NCBI GenBank assembly: GCA_965200825.1
Contig: OZ241385.1
Location: forward strand, 1,364,001 to 1,428,000
Direction of reading: 5' to 3'
Source of the DNA: Bin80 sp026709335
Lineage (GTDB): Bacteria > Bacteroidota > Rhodothermia > Rhodothermales > Bin80
Length of the DNA: 64,000 nt
This document shows positions 17,805 to 26,549 of the stretch, piece by piece (the stretch's first letter is position 1; each line of letters starts with the position of its first letter). A program made the translations under genes and the position numbers. The notes under the pieces are model-generated. The model saw nothing but the letters and a program-made list of their open reading frames with translations. It searched no databases and was not told the DNA's origin.

Positions 17805-18165
17805 TTTTGTACAATAATTGGCAGGATCAGGGGGAATGAGTTGTCCGTGCACGCATGCGAACTTCCTCGAACGGCTGGTTGGTGTGGAGGGGACAATAAG
17901 TTAAATTCAGCTAAATTTGCCCTTTACGCTTTGCTGATAAGGTACGATATTTCTTCTGGATGCAAAGCTTTTTGAAAACCTGAACCGTTGCAGAATATTC
18001 CCTGGTAGCCAAGATAACACTCCACATAACCGGGTTCAAATGCGGAAGATTGGGTCCATGATTGTGACCAAGTGTGCCACGCTAAAAGAAACCTGTTAAA
18101 CGAAGGACAAATCCTGGTCGGAAAGTATTTCCGACCAGAACCAAAGGCGCACAACTGATCAACCG
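17805..18165. other. Intergenic region with a hairpin
   Basis: A 76-codon open frame at 17924-18154 (minus strand) shows no domain and is judged non-coding. The only clear structure is the inverted repeat at 18114-18138. The rest should contain the promoter for the secreted zincin gene. Confidence 0.5.
18114..18138 (-). terminator. Hairpin downstream of the polyprenyl synthase gene
   Basis: A perfect 11-bp inverted repeat, CTGGTCGGAAA / TTTCCGACCAG, with a 3-base loop, lies 28 bp past the stop codon of the minus-strand polyprenyl synthase gene. There is no long T-run after it, so it may be a transcript-end stabiliser or weak terminator rather than a classical intrinsic terminator. Confidence 0.55.
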
Positions 18166-19137
18166 CTAATAAATACGATTCCCCATGTGACTGATCAGTG
18201 TACGCAACTCATCCGTATTTCCCGAAATTGAACTGATCCGATTCAAGGCATGAGATGTATAGCCTTGAATCTGTTTACGGGCTTCATCCAAGATACCCAA
18301 AGCTTCCATCCGAGCTCGTGCTTTCGGAATTTCCTCACTGGCCAAACCTGATCCTGGGCGTATTCTGGTAAAAAACGTAGCATCTTCACCCGTAGCGCGC
18401 TGCCTCGCTTCTGCCAGTAAATAAGTTCCTTTCCCTTCAATTAGATCTCCCCCCTGAACCTTGCCCCAACGATGATCGTCAGCAATTAAATCCAAAAGAT
18501 CGTCGAGAATCTGAAAAGCTCGGCCTATTGATGTACCTGCCTCTCTGAGAGCTAAGCAGACACCGGGGGATGCCCCGCCTATAATTCCGCCCATTTCAAG
18601 TGTAGCTGAAAGTAATCCACCAGTTTTGCCATCTACCATATGTAGGTAGTCATCTGTCGTCAACCCCTCCTTGCTTCCTATGGTCATGTCCAAAGCCTGC
18701 CCTTCACATAGCTCTCGTACCATTTTTCCAAATACGCGAGTAATGTACGCATGCGAGCCTGATGAAGTTTGACTCACACATTCACTTGCCAGAGCAAGTA
18801 AAACATCTCCGCATAAGATGGCAGTTTCGGTCCCCCATAACACATGAACCGTTTCACGTCCCCTCCGACTATCTGCATGATCCATGATATCATCATGGAC
18901 CAAAGAAAAATTATGAACCAATTCTACGGCCAAAGCCAATGGCATTGCCTGACGGCTATTGACACCAAAGATTTTGGCTGAAAGTAATAGCAAGACAGGT
19001 CGAATTCGCTTGCCCCCACCTGCAATCACGTATCGTACTGAATCATAGAGCTCATTCGGCTGATGATCTTTCACCAAACTCGATAGACTTGATTCAATTT
19101 CGGCTCGGAGTTTTTCAACTGTAGTCTCAAGGTTCAT
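18166..19137 (-). CDS. Polyprenyl (trans-isoprenyl) diphosphate synthase
   Basis: 323 residues. The first aspartate-rich motif is DDIMD (82-86) in LVHNFSLVHDDIMDHADSRR; the second is in GRAFQILDDLLDLIAD. GGGKRIRPVLLLL near 41-53 is the isopentenyl-diphosphate binding region. These are the hallmarks of cytoplasmic trans-prenyl synthases that add isopentenyl units to an allylic diphosphate. Length and sequence fit long-chain (octaprenyl/heptaprenyl, IspB-like) enzymes feeding menaquinone side chains as well as a geranylgeranyl synthase; chain length cannot be read with confidence. The adenylate kinase gene is 37 bp upstream on the same strand, so the two are likely co-transcribed. Confidence 0.92.
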   Translation of the reverse strand: MNLETTVEKLRAEIESSLSSLVKDHQPNELYDSVRYVIAGGGKRIRPVLLLLSAKIFGVNSRQAMPLALAVELVHNFSLVHDDIMDHADSRRGRETVHVLWGTETAILCGDVLLALASECVSQTSSGSHAYITRVFGKMVRELCEGQALDMTIGSKEGLTTDDYLHMVDGKTGGLLSATLEMGGIIGGASPGVCLALREAGTSIGRAFQILDDLLDLIADDHRWGKVQGGDLIEGKGTYLLAEARQRATGEDATFFTRIRPGSGLASEEIPKARARMEALGILDEARKQIQGYTSHALNRISSISGNTDELRTLISHMGNRIY

Positions 19138-19174
19138 GTTATTCTATACAAAGTATCCTAGGATGTCCCTGAAT

Positions 19175-19843
19175 CTACGGTAAATGCAGAACTCTACGGA
19201 TCTCCGCGGTAACATCAGAAAATGAACCCGAAGCAGAAACAGGTACCAGCAGATTTTTTGAAGAATAGAAATCAACTAGTGGACGCGTCTGCTGATCATA
19301 GATTTTTAACCGCTTACGAATTGCGCTTGGCTGATCATCTGGACGCGTAATTATGAATTCTGCCTGCTCTTCGGGAGGGGGTTTGTTGGAGAGATGGAAG
19401 TTTTCGCCGGTAACGGAATGAATACGGCGCTGCGAAAGTCTTGAGACCACTTCTTCGCTATTGATTTCAAAGTTTATAACCGCAGTCAGGGATGATTTTT
19501 GCGAATTCATAAACTCACTTAACCATATTGCCTGCTGGACTGTTCGTGGGTACCCATCAAGGATATATCGCTTATTGTTTTCGGCCTTGATCGCATTCTC
19601 AGCCAGGATTCGTACAACATGATCGGGAGCCAAGCGACCGCCTTCAATGTACTTCTTTGCCTCACGACCTATGGGAGTGCCTGCTTTAATTTCTCCTCGA
19701 AGGATGACACCGGTAGAGATATGCCGAAAGCCATACTCTGCGGCCAACAACCTTGCCTGCGTACCCTTACCCGAGCCAGGTGGGCCAAGAAAAACAAGTT
19801 GAAGATTGCCTACGATGGAATTAGGATTCGTCTGCTCTACCAT
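19175..19843 (-). CDS. adk: Adenylate kinase
   Basis: 222 residues. The P-loop is GPPGSGKGT (20-28). FRHISTGVILRGEIKAGTPI is the AMP-binding region and DGYPRTVQQA the usual 'DGFPRT' segment. A LID region follows (RRIHSVTGENFHLSNKPP) without the four Cys of zinc-type enzymes, then TRPDDQPSAIRKRLKIYDQQ. The enzyme catalyses AMP + ATP = 2 ADP in the cytoplasm. The N-terminal ~14 residues before the beta strand are longer than usual and overlap the preceding gene by 23 bp, so translational coupling is likely. Downstream is the polyprenyl synthase. Confidence 0.95.
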   Translation of the reverse strand: MVEQTNPNSIVGNLQLVFLGPPGSGKGTQARLLAAEYGFRHISTGVILRGEIKAGTPIGREAKKYIEGGRLAPDHVVRILAENAIKAENNKRYILDGYPRTVQQAIWLSEFMNSQKSSLTAVINFEINSEEVVSRLSQRRIHSVTGENFHLSNKPPPEEQAEFIITRPDDQPSAIRKRLKIYDQQTRPLVDFYSSKNLLVPVSASGSFSDVTAEIRRVLHLP

Positions 19844-20345
19844 TCTTCTGGAGTGCCTTCAGGCCCATCTCAACACCTATGGGCACGAGTAACTCAATCA
19901 GTCGATTGAGCATGCTCTTCTCCTGCTGTGAATGTGAGTGATTACCTTGCATCACTGTGGCTCCTGTCCGATTTGTGGTATCTGCAGGAGTAGCCGAGGA
20001 TGAGACTGGAGGGTGGTGTTCAGATTCGGAAGCTGAACTCGCTAACTGGTCCAAATGGTCTTTGACGGTTTCAATTGCTGGGACTATCGCAGAAGAAAGG
20101 ATTGACTCTCTACTTTCGCCTCCTTTACGCTGGCCGCCCGAAAGTAAATATCCCATCATCACTCCAACCCCCAGAAATGTAGCTGCACTACCTATAGGAT
20201 GTTTTTCAATGAGTTCTCTAACCGAAGGAACTACATCTGTGAGCTCCTGTCGCAGGGCTCCAAAATGCTCTTCAATTTTAGATTCACGGTCATTGAGGGC
20301 TTCACGAATCCCGTTGCTTGCCTGATTGTTATTGTCCGTTTTCAT
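19821..20345 (-). CDS. YqjD/ElaB-like membrane-associated protein, long paralogue
   Basis: 174 residues. An amphipathic helix (GIREALNDRESKIEEHFGAL) leads to RELIEKHPIGSAATFLGVGV and MMGYLLSGGQRKGG. The helix plus 'HPxGS...GVGxxxGYL' tail is the pattern of YqjD/ElaB-type proteins, which bind ribosomes and anchor by a C-terminal helix in E. coli. The next gene upstream (20454-20681) is a clear shorter paralogue of the first ~75 residues. This copy carries an extra 100 residues, Ser-rich, ending in a second hydrophobic stretch (RLIELLVPIGVEMGLKAL). Function unknown; a stress-related envelope role is inferred from the family. Confidence 0.7.
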   Translation of the reverse strand: MKTDNNNQASNGIREALNDRESKIEEHFGALRQELTDVVPSVRELIEKHPIGSAATFLGVGVMMGYLLSGGQRKGGESRESILSSAIVPAIETVKDHLDQLASSASESEHHPPVSSSATPADTTNRTGATVMQGNHSHSQQEKSMLNRLIELLVPIGVEMGLKALQKNGRADES

Positions 20346-20453
20346 TCGTATCCGTATTTACCAATGTGCCTGCTTGGCATTCTCCTAGTGGATAACAGTG
20401 ACTATATCAAGATGTACGTATGAATTAGGTCAACTTTCCGATTCACACAGCTC

Positions 20454-20681
20454 TTAATCATTGCGACGACTACTTCCAATGAGATACCCTACCACTACTC
20501 CAACACCTAGAATTGTGGATAAACTGCCCAGAGGATGTTTTACGATGAATTCCTTGACAGGGGGAACCACATTCTCCAGCTCACGGCGAAAATTTGCTGC
20601 ATATTCCTCAATTTTGCGGAGGCTTTCGTCAACTGCTTCACGAGTGTTGCTGTTTACCTGATTTTGGTTCTGTTCTTCCAT
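20454..20681 (-). CDS. YqjD/ElaB-like membrane-associated protein, short paralogue
   Basis: 75 residues. TREAVDESLRKIEEYAANFR, then PVKEFIVKHPLGSLSTILG and VGVVVGYLIGSSRRND. It aligns along its length with the first 75 residues of the downstream gene, indicating tandem duplication. It ends with a tail-anchor-like helix and basic residues. Its 5' end overlaps the upstream YqjE/holin-like gene by 44 bp, as is common for yqjD-yqjE-type pairs, which supports a joint role at the inner membrane. Confidence 0.75.
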   Translation of the reverse strand: MEEQNQNQVNSNTREAVDESLRKIEEYAANFRRELENVVPPVKEFIVKHPLGSLSTILGVGVVVGYLIGSSRRND

Positions 20682-21051
20682 TGGTTTCAGAGATTATACG
20701 TTTTGTTTGATTAGTCTTGATATCTTTTGACTGAGTCGCTAACAGATAAAAAATTAATGTGGCTACCGCCATTATTGCGCCGATCAATATAAATCCCCAA
20801 ATTGGATTTCCAAGCAATAACCCCAGCCACAATGCAACGGCAATCAGTAGAAACGTTATCGCCAATACAAACGCAAAGCCCGCGGCTATGGCACCACCGA
20901 TCCTCTTTCGATTTCTCAAAGCAGATTCTAAATACTGCACAATCGAAAGCTGCAGTCTGAGATCTACCCAGCCCTGCAAATTCCTGACAAGCTCCCTGGA
21001 ATGCTGCGAGATACGATCAGCTTTACTTCTTTTCGCACGTTCCTCGACCAT
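20638..21051 (-). CDS. Phage-holin-3/YqjE-like small membrane protein
   Basis: The start at 21051 (MVEERAKRSKADRISQ) is preferred over an ATG three codons earlier. A soluble helix is followed by two transmembrane helices (IGGAIAAGFAFVLAITFLLI and the GLLLGNPIWGFILIGAIMAV region), then a basic Lys/Thr-rich tail. This matches the putative 'holin superfamily III' (Phage_holin_3_6)/YqjE family, which is mostly chromosomal and not phage-related. It heads a probable operon: this gene, two YqjD-like genes, adenylate kinase, polyprenyl synthase. The exact function is unknown. Confidence 0.75.
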   Translation of the reverse strand: MVEERAKRSKADRISQHSRELVRNLQGWVDLRLQLSIVQYLESALRNRKRIGGAIAAGFAFVLAITFLLIAVALWLGLLLGNPIWGFILIGAIMAVATLIFYLLATQSKDIKTNQTKRIISETNGRTEPKSGKQQHS

Positions 21052-21541
21052 ACAATACATAAACTGTCAGGAGGTCTGTAAACAGATCGCAATCCCTACA
21101 TGTTCCGGCTGTGAAGTTTCGTGGGGGTTCATAGTTGACCACATCTCTCGGCCGAATCATTCCTGCACGTTTTCTGAATCCAATTTCTAGTGCACGAGCG
21201 GAGTAGCCAAGTCCTCGTTATAGGTTGAAATATAGCTCTAAATATATTCTTCAAGCTGCTGAATCGAACACTCTACATCAAAGCCATTGTTGGCCTAGTG
21301 TGGTGGACGTACCGAGTAAATCCACGTTTTCGCGCGCATCCCAGGGGGTTGCACAGATGCAGTTGCTAAATCGAATTCAGGAGGCCTTGATTGAAGAAGG
21401 GTACGAAGAGGATCGTGGGACATGTCTCCCGGGATTCAACAGCGATTGAAGCTAGAGAAAAAAACCGATTCCGAAGAAGAAAGAATCTGTACCAGAGCTG
21501 AGAAGGCGTGGTTGGACGAAGAAATGTCGCTTTGGATAAGC
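21052..21541. other. Intergenic stretch with possible degenerate coding remnant
   Basis: There is no complete gene. On the plus strand a Glu/Lys-rich frame (NRIQEALIEEGYEEDRG, near 21365-21420) runs into another frame 3' of it that starts at the ATG at 21422 and ends at 21556 (44 codons, MSPGIQQRLKLEKK...). The change of frame and the lack of any domain suggest a decayed gene, but both pieces are short enough to be chance. The second overlaps the end of the convergent LuxC-like gene by 15 bp. Confidence 0.35.
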
Positions 21542-22591
21542 CTAAAGATTACATAAAAAATCAATTGTGTCCACTCCGTCAGGCTGCCAGTCAAGTGCGG
21601 GCCTCTGAGTCATTCCAAGTGGTTGAACACTCCATCCTTTCGGTAACATTGTGTGGATGCTCTCTCTTGCTACGATGCACTGGATCTCTTTGTATAGCCC
21701 TTCAACAAGCACAATCATCTCATCAAAATCTTTATATCCTACCCAGCGTACATGTCCCGGCACCTGGGCTTCAGGTTCCCCTTTACTGATGAGGAATTCC
21801 AATCCATCGCCATACGCATGAGCTTGATTGATTGCAGCTAGATAGGCCTGTGGTATTGTTAATCTTCCAGGAGTTGACGGATGGGGAGGAAATAAACTTC
21901 GTATCTTGGCAAGATGATGAAGACAGTCATCCGGTTCAAGCCCCTCGGGTGCAAATATTAATGCAACATTGCGGCACCCCATTCCTTCGTGCAATAAAAC
22001 ATCAAGAGCCAAGTTCTCCCAATCGTTTGCTGTCTCATAACCATCTAATATGGCAACCCCAAACCGATTACTGCGAAACAAACACCTCTGAGATGGGATT
22101 CCCTTCGCTGAGGCCAGGCTTCTGATCTGTGCGATCGCTTCATCCCCCCCTGTCGCTATAACTGATTCCGCTCGCTCCCACACTTCATCAGGCTCTACAA
22201 AATCTGCGTCTAAATTCAGCCCCTCGGATCGTATACTGTCAACGAATGCGGGTAATAAATATGGCGACTTACGTGACAATACACCTAAATACGTGTGACC
22301 ACAAAGCAAGATAGCCAACAGATCTTGTAGTCCGGCGAATGGAATATTCCCCGCATTGATTACCCCCACGATATGAGGCTTCTTTGGTCTTCGTCCCTGA
22401 ATCCATTCATGTAAAGCAGACTCTGTAATCTCACTCATTTGCTGATCAATCGCAAATGCCATCGCCTCATAAGTAAATTGATTTGGAGCTTCAAGTGTTG
22501 CCCGCACAGCATCATCCACTCTGGATTGCTGAGAACCAGATTCACACCATCCGTGTGCAACCTTTGACAATGCAGCAATCAAAGAATTCAT
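21542..22591 (-). CDS. Acyl-CoA reductase, LuxC-like
   Basis: 349 residues. It is an aldehyde-dehydrogenase-fold reductase of the LuxC family: VGVINAGNIPFAGLQDLLAI (nucleotide-binding region), then VIATGGDEAIAQI, and LLHEGMGCRNVALIFAPEGL with the Cys expected to form the acyl-thioester. LuxC reduces an activated fatty acyl group to the aldehyde with NADPH. The upstream gene is a LuxE-like acyl-protein synthetase overlapping by 4 bp (ATGA), as in fatty-acid reductase operons. No luxAB luciferase or luxD transferase is present, so bioluminescence is not implied; the pair probably makes a long-chain aldehyde or alcohol for another purpose. Family firm, product unknown. Confidence 0.85.
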   Translation of the reverse strand: MNSLIAALSKVAHGWCESGSQQSRVDDAVRATLEAPNQFTYEAMAFAIDQQMSEITESALHEWIQGRRPKKPHIVGVINAGNIPFAGLQDLLAILLCGHTYLGVLSRKSPYLLPAFVDSIRSEGLNLDADFVEPDEVWERAESVIATGGDEAIAQIRSLASAKGIPSQRCLFRSNRFGVAILDGYETANDWENLALDVLLHEGMGCRNVALIFAPEGLEPDDCLHHLAKIRSLFPPHPSTPGRLTIPQAYLAAINQAHAYGDGLEFLISKGEPEAQVPGHVRWVGYKDFDEMIVLVEGLYKEIQCIVARESIHTMLPKGWSVQPLGMTQRPALDWQPDGVDTIDFLCNL

Positions 22592-23520
22592 AGGTCTTCA
22601 ATCAAAAAATTACAACCTCTGAGTGCGCTTCCTGGAAAACGCCCCAATACTTCAAATCCTTTCCCACGACGTACCCCGAGATCTTCAGTTAAAATGCTGG
22701 AAACTGTGTACATGTTTGCGAGATCTGTAATTGCCAGAAGCCCCGGCTCGCCTTCCTGCATGATTTGCCCTGGATCATTCGGATTGACAACCCGAACACG
22801 CATCCACGGAGGTGGTACATAAACCATTCCCCCTTGGGCATACGCTTGACTTAGGAGTTCACACATCCCATATTCACTCCAAACCCGGTCATTTGTGATA
22901 CCGAATCCCTTTGCAAGGCGGGTATGCAGTTCGGAGCGCGTCACTTCGCGTCGATATGTTTTCATGCCTCCCGTCTCCACAATACGCGCACGTTCAGGCA
23001 ACTTCCAGGGACCTGCCTCAGATAAATTTAGGAGACCAAATGCAGCGCCAAAAAGGAGTAATGGGGACGATAATCGTGAAATTTCGGGGAGCTCATTCTT
23101 CAGGAAAAACCGACTTCCCTCATCTCCATATTTCCGCATCAGAATCTCCATCATACACACGAGGGATGACTCGGAAGCATATCCCGGCAAATGGGCCCAT
23201 ATGGTGAACGATCCATTCCCAAAAACAGCCTCAAAAGCACCACATACTGAAGCTTCATATACCGAAACCTGACGTACAAAATGGCGGCTTTGAAGGTCGC
23301 TCCCTGTCGAGCTACTCAGGAATATGCGCTCAGCCTCAGATACAGGGAATGTAGTAATTTCAGCGTGCTTGAACGCGGATACTGGCAAATATTTCTGTCT
23401 AAAACGCCGATATACCTCGCAGTAACTCCGTTGATATGACTCTATTGTCTGCTCTATAAAAGCGAATTCTTCCGCAGACTCCACCCTCGTAAACAGGGTT
23501 TCAATTTCCTCAATGGTCAC
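22588..23520 (-). CDS. Acyl-protein synthetase, LuxE-like
   Basis: 310 residues. It fits the LuxE branch of adenylate-forming enzymes: FLSSSTGSDLQSRHFVRQ (phosphate-binding Ser/Thr-Gly loop), IVETGGMKTYRREVTRSELH and SEYGMCELLSQAYAQ (the adenylation A5-like motif), then ITDLANMYTVSSILTEDLG. LuxE activates a fatty acid as acyl-AMP and transfers it to itself or LuxC. It is positioned between the redoxin gene and the LuxC-like gene with 4-bp overlaps on both sides, a tight three-gene operon. Confidence 0.85.
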   Translation of the reverse strand: MTIEEIETLFTRVESAEEFAFIEQTIESYQRSYCEVYRRFRQKYLPVSAFKHAEITTFPVSEAERIFLSSSTGSDLQSRHFVRQVSVYEASVCGAFEAVFGNGSFTIWAHLPGYASESSLVCMMEILMRKYGDEGSRFFLKNELPEISRLSSPLLLFGAAFGLLNLSEAGPWKLPERARIVETGGMKTYRREVTRSELHTRLAKGFGITNDRVWSEYGMCELLSQAYAQGGMVYVPPPWMRVRVVNPNDPGQIMQEGEPGLLAITDLANMYTVSSILTEDLGVRRGKGFEVLGRFPGSALRGCNFLIEDL

Positions 23521-24065
23521 GGCAATTTAATTCGACAACCAAAGGATTTTGTCTGAGAGACTGTCATGGATTGTCCAGTAGACAACTGCGTAATTGCATC
23601 TTGAAGCCAATTTTCTTGGGTAATTTGAGCATCGGCAGGTGAATCATCAATCCCACCGGAATAGGCGAGTCTCTTTTGTCCATCAAATACAAATACATGG
23701 GGAGTTCTCTGTGCTCCCAGAGTCTTGGCCAGCCCTCCTGCCAAATCACGAACATAGGGTATCTCATATTGCTGTCCTATTTCCCCTTCCTTTGGGAAAA
23801 CCGAGGCATCATTGCTATTTACCAAAATGATTGGAACATCTGCAGTATTCAGAGCCTGGAGTCGACTTTTATATTGGTCCGTCCAGGTGCAATCATTACT
23901 CCAGAACACAATCACAATTCCCTGATCTCCGGCAAGCGCATGGGTAGAGGTTGCACCACCTGTCATATACTCCAAGGGCGCATCAGGTAATGCCTCTCCT
24001 ATCGATATTTGTGCCGAAACCGTGCCCGGAAGCAAAAAAGCAACAAGTAGAATGAGCCTATACAT
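23517..24065 (-). CDS. Exported thioredoxin-fold (redoxin-like) protein
   Basis: 182 residues. The signal peptide is MYRLILLVAFLLPGTVSAQ. The thioredoxin-like core includes GIVIVFWSNDCTWTDQYKSR; only the first Cys of a CxxC is present (C-T-W-T), as in peroxiredoxin-like or inactive redoxin folds. A later Cys (FGCRIKL) lies near the C-terminus. AQRTPHVFVFDGQKRLAYSG supplies the cis-Pro segment. Likely periplasmic, with a thiol or peroxide-related role by analogy. It heads the LuxE/LuxC operon with a 4-bp overlap, an unexpected partner for fatty-acid reduction. Confidence 0.78.
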   Translation of the reverse strand: MYRLILLVAFLLPGTVSAQISIGEALPDAPLEYMTGGATSTHALAGDQGIVIVFWSNDCTWTDQYKSRLQALNTADVPIILVNSNDASVFPKEGEIGQQYEIPYVRDLAGGLAKTLGAQRTPHVFVFDGQKRLAYSGGIDDSPADAQITQENWLQDAITQLSTGQSMTVSQTKSFGCRIKLP

Positions 24066-24101
24066 TACAGAACCCTTTGCTGTGAATCAACTGAATAGAA
24101 A

Positions 24102-25598
24102 TCACAGTGAATTGAACGATCGGATACGCCCAGCCATCATACGATTGAGTAACAAGAGGGCTGCAATGATTGTTCCCCATTGAACGACACAGGTCATGAG
24201 GCTATATGGATCCGTAGGGCTATACCAAGTATCAGGGGCATAAACAGTCGCCGAAAGCCATAACCACCATCCTAGTAAGACACACGCCAGTATTGGAACC
24301 ATGTAGTTCATCAGAATATCCCATGCTCTTCCAATATTCCAGTCCCCTGTCATGTTGTCAATTTCTTTCTCACGGAAGGAGCGCACTCCTTGACGAATCA
24401 CAAGAATCGCCATAAATGCCCCCGAAATAATTAAAGCCAATCCCCATACAAAATCCTGATTTGCAAAAAACCCAAGATTGATTGCAGAAGGCACTCCTAG
24501 TACCAAGGCAGCAATCGATACACCTACAATTGCATGTGATCGGTTGACTCCAAAATCAATCACCGAGCGGACAACCATTTCGATCATGGAAATCAGAGAA
24601 CTGAGCGCTGCACAGGAAAGACCGAGGAAAAATAGAATGGCCAAGATGTTTCCACCGGGCATTTTTGAAAATAATTGAGGCATCCAGATGAATGTGAGTC
24701 CTGTCGCTCCCGGCCCGCTCGATCGCATTACTTCAAGGACTTCCGGACGTGACATTTCCTGCCCGAGAATAGCAAATACCGTCCCAAAAACGATGATTGC
24801 AGCGAGAATGGATACCGTATTATTCCCGACACCTGTAATGAAGGCATTTTGAACGACCCCATGTCGACTTTGCATGTATGCGCCATACGTGAGAACTAAC
24901 CCCCATCCTGCCCCTGTATCCCAGGCATTTTGTGTCAGGGCTTCGAGCCATACTCGAGGTTGTGCCAATGTAGACCACTCCGGAGTAAACAAGAAAGCAA
25001 TACCTTCGCTTGCCCCCTCCAGAAAAAGAGTTCGGACTAAGGCGATCAATACGATCACTAGTAATGTCGGAACAAGGATTCGATTAACCCGCTCAATCCG
25101 CCCAACACCCTTCCATACTGCCCAGGCTCCTAAACCAATTATGAGCGCGTGAAATAGTACGGGAAAATAACTGCTTTGGAATCCATTCCATGCTCCCATC
25201 GCTGCTTCGTAGGTAAGATCAGGTCCGAACAATGCCATACGACCCAGATAATAAAAGCACCACCCTGCCACGACCGTGTAGTAGAATAAAATAGCAGCAC
25301 CCACAAACACGCAGAAAGCACCCATCCAAGTATATCGATCCCCGGCGAGTTTTGTGAATGTTCCAACCACCCCAAGGCGGCCCTTTCTGCCCAGTGCATA
25401 CTCTGCTATGATAAGGGGAACGCTCCACACAAACAGAAAAATGATCCATGCCACAAGAAACGCACCAGCGCCATCGTCCCCACTGTTAGTGGCGGCAATC
25501 CGAGGGAACCTCCAAATATTCCCTGTACCTATTGCCATACCTAGAACGGTTAATAGCATCCCCCACCGAGACGTAAAGCGTTGTTTGCTGCTCTTCAT
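24102..25598 (-). CDS. Sodium-dependent transporter, NSS/SNF family
   Basis: 498 residues, about 12 hydrophobic segments. The N-terminal signature of the family is MLLTVLGMAIGTGNIWRFPR, with the unwound TM1 glycines that form the Na+ and substrate site in LeuT. Inner-membrane symporters of this family take up amino acids or related amines with Na+. TM6 region FGTVFAILGQEM and TM8 region ILFFLGLSCAALSSLISMIE match family features. The substrate cannot be assigned. A 36-bp gap separates it from the redoxin-LuxE-LuxC operon; same strand, so co-transcription is possible. Confidence 0.93.
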   Translation of the reverse strand: MKSSKQRFTSRWGMLLTVLGMAIGTGNIWRFPRIAATNSGDDGAGAFLVAWIIFLFVWSVPLIIAEYALGRKGRLGVVGTFTKLAGDRYTWMGAFCVFVGAAILFYYTVVAGWCFYYLGRMALFGPDLTYEAAMGAWNGFQSSYFPVLFHALIIGLGAWAVWKGVGRIERVNRILVPTLLVIVLIALVRTLFLEGASEGIAFLFTPEWSTLAQPRVWLEALTQNAWDTGAGWGLVLTYGAYMQSRHGVVQNAFITGVGNNTVSILAAIIVFGTVFAILGQEMSRPEVLEVMRSSGPGATGLTFIWMPQLFSKMPGGNILAILFFLGLSCAALSSLISMIEMVVRSVIDFGVNRSHAIVGVSIAALVLGVPSAINLGFFANQDFVWGLALIISGAFMAILVIRQGVRSFREKEIDNMTGDWNIGRAWDILMNYMVPILACVLLGWWLWLSATVYAPDTWYSPTDPYSLMTCVVQWGTIIAALLLLNRMMAGRIRSFNSL

Positions 25599-25707
25599 GA
25601 TCTGCTTTTATCAGTGACTTCCGTTACTTTGAACAATGTTACTGTATTCATATGCCTGCAGGAGGCAAAAAGGTTCATCTATATGTATATGAGCTACTTC
25701 GCGTAGC

Positions 25708-26487
25708 CTATGTGCCTCTATATTTTTCCTCTGACGGAAGTGCATACCTGATCAACTCATCTACGGTTGCCGCATAGTCTTTTGCCCCACGGGAGGTCAG
25801 ATGGGTATCAAAAATTGTACGCCCTTCTCTGGATATTTCGGATAGTGAAGAGCATGTGCGAATCACTGTATCCATCACGAGATTATCGTATTTCTGACGC
25901 ATATACTGGCTATACTGACGATGGATATTCTTGCGCCCATGAACATTAGTCAAAAGAAACATGGCCTTTTTGAGGCCAGGGTTCCACTTCTTGCGCACTT
26001 CCTTTGCCGTATTCCAAGTCTGACTTGCACCATGTATCGACTGTAATTCAGGAGTTACAGGAATCAGGAGAATATCTGCAGAAATCATAGCATTCAATAC
26101 GTATACTGATACGGCAGCAGCGGTATCTAATATAATAACATCATATATACTCTGATGTTGGAGTGCCTCTTTAATCCAGAATAAATCTGTAACACTTGTA
26201 AGCTTTCCTGCATGACGATTCATTCCGTCACCGGATGGAAGTAAGTCAAAGGCAGGCAACTGTAAAGGTTCTACATCAGACAAATCTGTATTAGGCTGAA
26301 ATAAATGACCTGACGCATGAACAATATCCGATGAATTTATATCCATTGTGCATGTCAAATATCCTTGTGGATCCAAATCCACCACTAGCGTCTTGTATCC
26401 CACTAACTTCAAAGCGGCTGCAATATGTATGGATGTAGTAGTTTTACCTGTGCCACCTTTATGATTGCAAACTGAAATAACTGCCAT
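25708..26487 (-). CDS. ParA family ATPase (solitary)
   Basis: About 259 residues. The ATG at 26487 is preferred to a GTG one codon upstream. Deviant Walker A motif HKGGTGKTTTS near residues 9-19; TLVVDLDPQGYLTC is the switch/Walker A' segment and VIILDTAAAVS the Walker B strand. ParA ATPases polymerise or oscillate on DNA to place plasmids, chromosomes or large complexes. There is no ParB, parS-like repeats or plasmid genes next to it, so it is either a secondary chromosomal positioning ATPase or an accessory-element remnant. It is divergent from maf across 62 bp that contain a possible TAGATTTG -7 element at 26534-26541. Confidence 0.88.
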   Translation of the reverse strand: MAVISVCNHKGGTGKTTTSIHIAAALKLVGYKTLVVDLDPQGYLTCTMDINSSDIVHASGHLFQPNTDLSDVEPLQLPAFDLLPSGDGMNRHAGKLTSVTDLFWIKEALQHQSIYDVIILDTAAAVSVYVLNAMISADILLIPVTPELQSIHGASQTWNTAKEVRKKWNPGLKKAMFLLTNVHGRKNIHRQYSQYMRQKYDNLVMDTVIRTCSSLSEISREGRTIFDTHLTSRGAKDYAATVDELIRYALPSEEKYRGT

Positions 26488-26549
26488 CACATCTATATGT
26501 AGAGTAGTAATTGAGAGGGTACCGAGTCGTGACCAAATCTACACTTACT

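Noticed and set aside
17924..18154. 76-codon minus-strand ORF
   Set aside because: No domain or coding-like pattern; overlaps a hairpin and intergenic sequence.
20638..21051. Phage holin and hence prophage
   Set aside because: This family is mostly chromosomal and there are no other phage genes nearby.
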